Source of the DNA: Prevotella ihumii
Lineage (GTDB): Bacteria; Bacteroidota; Bacteroidia; Bacteroidales; Bacteroidaceae
Direction: 5' to 3'
Assembly: GCF_900155655.1 (NCBI RefSeq)
Contig: NZ_LT706987.1
Coordinates: forward strand, 2,461,466-2,525,465
Length of the DNA: 64,000 bases
Shown here: in pieces, positions 59,100 to 64,000 of the stretch
How the letters are laid out: every line of letters begins with the position of its first letter
Position numbering within the stretch: position 1 is the stretch's first letter
Made by a program: the position numbers and the translations under genes
The notes under the pieces: model-generated
Database searches by the model: none
The model's input: the letters and a program-made list of their open reading frames with translations, nothing else
What the model was told of the DNA's origin: nothing

Positions 59100-61463
59100 A
59101 TGAAGAAAATATTGCTTTTACTTGTACTCTTTTCACTGGGAAGTATAGTACGAGGCAATCCTGTGAGTTTGGAGAAAGCACGCCAAATAGCTTTAAAGTA
59201 TATTAAAGGCAACAGTGCTCGCTCCCCCCGTATGCACGCACAAACTTCAAACGCTGTAAAGAGCGTGCAACTCTCTACCGATGCTTATTATGTTTTCAAC
59301 GTAGGGAGAAATGATGGATTTATTATTGTAGCTGCCGACGATAAGGCACCAGCCGTTTTGGGACATTCTTACAACGGTACATTCGATGAGAAGAATATTC
59401 CCGACGGAATGAAATGGTGGTTGGAATGTTGTCAGCGTTATGTGAAATATGTTGCTATCCATAAGCAACCGACAATGTTGGCAAAGCCAGCAAAACTTCA
59501 AGATTTGTCTGGATTGATGACTACAAAATGGAATCAGACAAGTCCTTATAACCTCAGATGTCCGAAATTCGATGAAGGATATGCTGCAACGGGCTGTGTT
59601 GCTACTGCAGCAGCGCAGATTTTGAAGTATCATGAATGGCCACAGAACGAAACCTCGTTGATTCCAGGCTATAAATCAAAGATGCAGAAGTACGAACAAA
59701 CCCTTCAAGACCTCCAGCCAAAGAAATTCAATTGGGGAGCAATGAAGGATAGTTACAAATTTCAAGAAGATGCAGACGAGGTTGCGTGGCTTATGCGCTA
59801 TGTCGGACAAGCCGTGAAGATGCAATACTCTCCTAAGGAATCGGGTGCCAATGTTTTGCTGACATCGTTCAAGGAATATTTTAACTATGCGGCTACGGCA
59901 CAAGAAATAGAACGTTCGTCATATACGGAAGCTGAATGGCAGCAGAAAATCTATGACGAGATAAAGGAAAAACGTCCTGTGTTGTACACGGGTGGTAAGT
60001 TTGATGCTGTATCTGGAGTCATTGGTTATCACGCCTTTGTTTGTCACGGCTATAAAGATGGCAAGTTCCTTATAAATTGGGGCTGGGGCGGTTTGTCAGA
60101 CGGCGAATACGATTTGTCTGTGCTCAATCCTACCTTACAGGGAACAGGTTCGTTCTCTGGTGGCAGCGGTTACACCATTAAACAAGCTGTCATTGTTGGT
60201 TTGAAGCCAAACAAGACGGGTCAGCAGCCTGAGAAGGCTACCAATACCATCTTTGTGCAAGATATAAAAGACGTACAAGACAAGTATCAGCGAGCAGATA
60301 ATTCTGCAGATTTTGTCATTGACAGAATCGGCTTGAAGGTCTTGGCAAACAATTACACGAAGCAGAAGATAACATTTGGTTGGCAGCTTCGAGATGCAGA
60401 GAACAAGCCAGTAGAAGGCACAGCAATTCTTGGTCAGGTAGATATTCTTAATATGATGCCCAACAACCGCACATACGAATGTGTGAGCAATTCGTTGACT
60501 TTCGGTAAGAACCTGTCTGCGGGGATTTATTATCTTGTTCCAATGTATGCTGCCGAGTCAGATGGCGACAACACTTGGAAGCCTTGTGTAAACTCAAGCA
60601 TGTATATCAAACTTGATGTTAAAGACAAGGAAATGCTTGCTACTGCTTTCAGCAACAAAAGCGATGTGGAATGCAAAACGCTGACACACGAAGGACAAGC
60701 AGAGGAAAATATCGAAACAAAGATAACTGCAACGCTTCTTAATAAAGGTATATCAAATACCGTAACTGTATATCTTTACGACGCAACGACAGGCAAGAAT
60801 GCGAATGCCGTTGGCTTTATGATAGATGCAAAAGCAGAGCAGAAAGTTGAAATTTCCTATACGCCTAAAACGGCGGGCAAGCATCACGTTGAACTCTATG
60901 CTGACAATGTAAGGAATGTGAAGATAGGCGAACTGGAAATAGATGTTAAGGAAGGCTTAGATGCTGAATTAACACAAAGTGGCTATAAGATTAAGAATGC
61001 CCAAGGCAATGTTGTAATGGACAAATTTGAATGTGATGTTACAGTAGAAAACTGGGGCAATGACGCTTATAAGAACAAAATCATAGCCATTCTTTCCGAC
61101 CGCAGCTCTGCCAATGTGGAAGTATTGACCCAAGATGTTGATATTGATGCAGACGAAACACAGAAACTTACATTTACCTTTAGCAAGATGGAAGATGGTG
61201 GCGAGTACTGTGTGAAGATTTATTATATGAAAAAGAATCTGCAAACAAGACTTTCTCTCGCTGCTCCGAAATATTATACATTCCGTTTGAGCAATGGTAT
61301 TGAGAATGTAGAGAGCGGTAATGCTGAGAATGGTATTGTAACAATCTACCGCATTGATGGCAGCGTGGCAGCACGTGTGCAGCAAAATGTCGTGAAGCAG
61401 ACGCTGAAAGAAATGCCTCATGGTGTTTATATCATAAATGGTAAGAAATATCTGAGCTATTAA
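59100..61463 (+). CDS. C10-family cysteine protease (streptopain/interpain type) with T9SS-like C-terminus
   Basis: The 787-residue precursor has a signal peptide (1-19), a propeptide of the SpeB type (VSLEKARQIALKYIKGN ... YYVFNVGRNDGFIIVAADD, about 22-130) and a C10 catalytic domain (about 135-375). Cys166 lies in GYAATGCVATAAAQILKYHE, His311 in GVIGYHAFVCHGY, and NWGWGG follows. Beta-sandwich repeats (about 395-720) and a C-terminal sorting segment (about 735-787, IVTIYRIDGSVAARV ... MPHGVYIINGKKYLSY) complete it. Relatives in Prevotella (interpain A) degrade host proteins and complement. The catalytic dyad is intact. Confidence 0.92.
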   Translation: MKKILLLLVLFSLGSIVRGNPVSLEKARQIALKYIKGNSARSPRMHAQTSNAVKSVQLSTDAYYVFNVGRNDGFIIVAADDKAPAVLGHSYNGTFDEKNIPDGMKWWLECCQRYVKYVAIHKQPTMLAKPAKLQDLSGLMTTKWNQTSPYNLRCPKFDEGYAATGCVATAAAQILKYHEWPQNETSLIPGYKSKMQKYEQTLQDLQPKKFNWGAMKDSYKFQEDADEVAWLMRYVGQAVKMQYSPKESGANVLLTSFKEYFNYAATAQEIERSSYTEAEWQQKIYDEIKEKRPVLYTGGKFDAVSGVIGYHAFVCHGYKDGKFLINWGWGGLSDGEYDLSVLNPTLQGTGSFSGGSGYTIKQAVIVGLKPNKTGQQPEKATNTIFVQDIKDVQDKYQRADNSADFVIDRIGLKVLANNYTKQKITFGWQLRDAENKPVEGTAILGQVDILNMMPNNRTYECVSNSLTFGKNLSAGIYYLVPMYAAESDGDNTWKPCVNSSMYIKLDVKDKEMLATAFSNKSDVECKTLTHEGQAEENIETKITATLLNKGISNTVTVYLYDATTGKNANAVGFMIDAKAEQKVEISYTPKTAGKHHVELYADNVRNVKIGELEIDVKEGLDAELTQSGYKIKNAQGNVVMDKFECDVTVENWGNDAYKNKIIAILSDRSSANVEVLTQDVDIDADETQKLTFTFSKMEDGGEYCVKIYYMKKNLQTRLSLAAPKYYTFRLSNGIENVESGNAENGIVTIYRIDGSVAARVQQNVVKQTLKEMPHGVYIINGKKYLSY

Positions 61464-61513
61464 AAATATAAGAATGTCTAAATTTAATATACATAAACCA
61501 TAACTAATTGAAG

Positions 61514-61556
61514 GCAGTGTAGGCTTTCGAGAGCAATCTTAAGAGCCTATCACTGC
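61514..61556 (+). other. Leader hairpin before the Omp28-like gene
   Basis: GCAGTGTAGGCT (61514-61525) pairs with AGCCTATCACTGC (61544-61556) with one bulged base, 28 bp before the ATG. There is no T-run, so it is probably a leader structure and not a terminator. Confidence 0.4.
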
Positions 61557-61583
61557 ATAAGATTAAAAAAGAAACTATAAACT

Positions 61584-63464
61584 ATGAAACATTTATTTAT
61601 GTCATTGATAGTAGCTTCTGCTTCAATGTCGGCAGTAGCACAAGACGTACAGATGATGAATACACCAGTCCTTTCAGGAGTGGTGGCAAAGGCTAAACCA
61701 CAAATTAAAGCAAACCAACGTTTAATAAGCGATTATTACGAAGTAGGATATGGAAATGCTCCCTTTAACAATGGAGAAAAAATGATAGGTTCTTTCTACT
61801 CTCAAGAGATGTTGAAACCTTTCATTGGTTGCAAGGTTAAATCAATTAGAGTACTTTCTGCAGATGCAAGTCGTATTCAGAATGTTTTTATTAAGGAAGG
61901 AAGCACTATATACGATGCCACAGAGGTTAAAGCAGAAGGAACACTTGGCAATTCTATTGGCGACAAGTGGTACGAAGTTAAGCTAAGTAAGGAAATTGAG
62001 ATAACAGCAGAAACTAAGGGATTTGCAATCGGATACAATTTGGTTGCTGGCAATCAAGGTAAAATAACCATCGGAAAGAATGGTGTAAACTCTTATAGAG
62101 GTAATCTATATACTTATTTTGAAAGAACAAACGAATGGATAAACCGTTCTACAACCCAGCCATTGACATTGCCATTGCAATTGGTAGTAGAACCTGCTGC
62201 TGGAACAACTATGAGCGAACTGGTGGTCAGCCATATCGAATTGCCAAATTATACTGAGGTTGGAAAAGCCATTAATGTAGATTATTGGCTAACCAATGCA
62301 AGCTCAACACCGATAAACGACTTTGAACTTGACGTTCAGATAGACAATAAGAGCGTAAAGACCATAACAGTGGAAGAAGGTGTTGGAGTAGGAGAAACTA
62401 ACAAGAAGTTTAGTATTGCTGAACTTCAGCCGAATATCTCTACTGCAGGTAAGCACAATCTTGCCTTGGTATTGAAGAAGGTAAACGGAAAGGAACTTAA
62501 AGATGTGAAGGGCGTTGAGAACAATCACAAGGTTCTTTATTATAAAGAGGTGGTTGCACGCCAAAAGACATTGGTGGAAGAATATACTTCTGAACGTTGC
62601 AGTAACTGCTATAGAGGTATTCAGAATATCAAAGAACTCAAGAAGCGACAGCCTGATATGGTCATGGTTGCAGTACACCTTAACGAAAGAGAATATCCTG
62701 ATGATGTAGCTGCACCAGAGAGCCAGTTTATCAAGCGAATGGCAAATGTCCGTGGATTGCCTTCTTTTGCTTGCAATAGAACTGCTTTTATTTACAATAA
62801 GCAGGAAACCATAGCAAATCCCAGCATTGCTGGTGAGTCTTCTCCTCAGCTTGTAGAGGTGATTGATAAATTCTACAATTTTTCAAAGGAGAATACTTGC
62901 GTGTTCTCAACACTTGGCATCGTGAACAAATACGATAAGGACAGCAAGAAGATAAAAATAACAGTTACAGGCACAGGCGTGAACAAGGCGAAGGAGTTGC
63001 TCGAAGACTATGCGCTCTTTGTTCTTGTTACGGAGAATAATGTAGACGGACACCAAGGCAACGAAAATGGATTTCTCGTGGAAGCGAAGCACCAAGATGT
63101 ACTTCGTGGATATGTTTCAGATGTAAAGGGCGACAACGACCTTGTGTGGGAAGGTGATAACTTCACAAAGACTTACGACTTTGCCATACAGAACGATTGG
63201 AAGCCTGTTGAGTTGGAAGTAGTAGCATTTATTGCTCCTAAAATAAAGGAAATCGGTGCGAATCTTGAGAGCTTGGCTGTGCAGAACTGCGTAAGCGAGC
63301 CTCTTTCCAAAGACCATAATGCTATTGAAAATGTAGCAACAGACTTGACTGCAAAGGAAATCGGACGCTACAATATCAAAGGTCAGCGCATATCAGCACC
63401 ACAAAAGGGAATCAACATTGTGAAGTTCTCTGATGGAAAGGTGTTGAAAGAAATAGTCAAGTAA
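61584..63464 (+). CDS. Omp28-like secreted protein with thioredoxin-type CxxC and T9SS-like C-terminus
   Basis: The 626-residue precursor has a signal peptide (ends SAVAQ), an N-terminal beta domain (about 40-205), a CARDB-like adhesion fold (about 215-325), an Omp28/thioredoxin-like domain with LVEEYTSERCSNCYRGIQNI (about 340-570) and a C-terminal sorting segment ending IGRYNIKGQRISAPQKGINI then VKFSDGKVLKEIVK. The CSNC pair may be redox active. Its tail is nearly the same as that of the cargo protein at 30830. A second TlpA-like gene follows, mirroring the earlier operon. Confidence 0.78.
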   Translation: MKHLFMSLIVASASMSAVAQDVQMMNTPVLSGVVAKAKPQIKANQRLISDYYEVGYGNAPFNNGEKMIGSFYSQEMLKPFIGCKVKSIRVLSADASRIQNVFIKEGSTIYDATEVKAEGTLGNSIGDKWYEVKLSKEIEITAETKGFAIGYNLVAGNQGKITIGKNGVNSYRGNLYTYFERTNEWINRSTTQPLTLPLQLVVEPAAGTTMSELVVSHIELPNYTEVGKAINVDYWLTNASSTPINDFELDVQIDNKSVKTITVEEGVGVGETNKKFSIAELQPNISTAGKHNLALVLKKVNGKELKDVKGVENNHKVLYYKEVVARQKTLVEEYTSERCSNCYRGIQNIKELKKRQPDMVMVAVHLNEREYPDDVAAPESQFIKRMANVRGLPSFACNRTAFIYNKQETIANPSIAGESSPQLVEVIDKFYNFSKENTCVFSTLGIVNKYDKDSKKIKITVTGTGVNKAKELLEDYALFVLVTENNVDGHQGNENGFLVEAKHQDVLRGYVSDVKGDNDLVWEGDNFTKTYDFAIQNDWKPVELEVVAFIAPKIKEIGANLESLAVQNCVSEPLSKDHNAIENVATDLTAKEIGRYNIKGQRISAPQKGINIVKFSDGKVLKEIVK

Positions 63465-63474
63465 CGATTAAAAG

Positions 63475-63517
63475 AGATATGCTGTTCCGCAGAAATGATG
63501 GAACGCATATCTTTTTA
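63475..63517 (+). terminator. Terminator after the Omp28-like gene
   Basis: AGATATGC-T-GTTCC (63475-63488) pairs with GGAAC-GCATATCT (63500-63512), followed by TTTTA. The MITE is inserted in the T-run. Confidence 0.85.
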
Positions 63518-63773
63518 GGTTCATCAGGAATTTGGAGTGATAGATATAATCAACGTTGTCGTAGAAGATAACAAACCTCCATTATAACAGCTTTATATAA
63601 AAGGATTTAACGATGTCGCACAGCAGTTCGGCAACGCCGACTTTAGAAAAGCTTGAATTATGATTTTTTGTTTTTATAAAATGGCTTTTTATAGGCTTTT
63701 AGTGGAGACTATTACTTCGTAACTATATGAATATAAGAGCTTATGGTTCATCACTCCAAATTTCGGAAGAACC
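63518..63773. mobile_element. 256-bp MITE with 24-bp inverted repeats and 8-bp target duplication
   Basis: GGTTCATCAGGAATTTGGAG then TGAT (63518-63541) and the complement of 63750-63773 (GGTTCTTCCGAAATTTGGAG then TGAT) differ at three of 24 positions. TCTTTTTA occurs directly outside both ends (63510-63517 and 63774-63781). There is no reading frame of note. The inverted-repeat start GGTTCTTCC resembles ISL3-family ends, which also make 8-bp duplications. It is likely to be a non-autonomous derivative. Confidence 0.88.
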
Positions 63774-63832
63774 TCTTTTTATTCCAACGAATGCAAGACA
63801 ATTTTATTTATTAACAATTAATACATAATGTC

Positions 63833-64000
63833 ATGAAAAAATTTTTTTTATCACTTTTAGTACTACTTACTTGCGCTATCAGCACAGTTAGTGCGCAATT
63901 ACCATCGGTAACGCTTAAAGACATTAATGGCAAAACTGTACGTACAGATACTTTATCAAATAATGGAAAGCCATTCATTATTGATTTTTTTGCAACTTGG
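63833..64000 (+). CDS. TlpA-like thioredoxin-fold protein, 5' part only
   Basis: The visible 56 residues comprise a signal peptide (ends STVSAQ) and LPSVTLKDINGKTVRTDTLS, then NNGKPFIIDFFATW, at which point the window ends just before the expected CxxC. Apart from its signal peptide it is nearly identical to the TlpA-like gene at 27820, differing at three residues in the mature part seen. It is a recent paralogue and again follows an Omp28-like gene. Confidence 0.88.
   Translation, partial: MKKFFLSLLVLLTCAISTVSAQLPSVTLKDINGKTVRTDTLSNNGKPFIIDFFATW

Overview
The window reads as a chromosome segment from the Bacteroidota, most likely Prevotellaceae. The evidence is promoters of the TTTG-N19/20-TAnnTTTG type, many MKK... 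signal peptides and lipoboxes, SusC/SusD-type transport genes, a BspA-like leucine-rich repeat protein, C-terminal type IX secretion (T9SS) sorting domains and a streptopain-like (C10, interpain-type) protease. This placement comes from gene content; no database search was possible.

Layout. 1-2.8 kb: a GT9 glycosyltransferase/DUF4254 pair, an ADP-ribosylglycohydrolase and tRNA-Arg(CCT). 3.0-5.6 kb: an outer-membrane beta-barrel receptor. 6.5-19.3 kb, minus strand: a full glycerol, glycerol-3-phosphate and glycerophosphodiester island (glpA-B-C-K-F plus an outer-membrane protein, then glpT, a lipoprotein glpQ and a porin). 20-23 kb: membrane acyltransferase, ychF, lgt. 23.5-26.7 kb: a membrane-anchored winged-helix regulator and a beta-barrel partner. 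27.8-31.5 kb: TlpA-like, DUF6029-like, Omp28-like and T9SS-cargo operon. 31.7-34.5 kb: three FKBP paralogues, with a divergent sirtuin. 35.6-41.6 kb: IS30-type transposase, a tRNA-like transcription unit, an IS1182-type relic, a T9SS cargo gene and a complete IS66-type element with 8-bp target duplication. 41.9-56.6 kb: a long minus-strand operon with a FecA-like receptor, SusC, SusD, a metallohydrolase-family lipoprotein lacking its HExxH, and a run of surface lipoproteins ending in a BspA-like protein. 57.9-64 kb: T9SS cargo, C10 protease, Omp28-like protein and the start of a second TlpA-like gene, with a 256-bp MITE between the last two.

The most unusual material is intergenic. A family of large palindromes has outer arms CCCAAATCGGTCGTTAG / CTAACGACCGATTTGGG around 9-bp GTCSGACNN tandem repeats. 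It recurs about ten times, exists in a minimal form, has long-arm variants, and shows one case of matched changes in both arms. A 530-bp non-coding sequence occurs as an inverted pair about 51 kb apart, flanked by these palindromes. Modules with AAACATATATGTTT and CAAAGTTSAACTTTG palindromes occur at four sites. All repeats were found by reading; identities are by eye.
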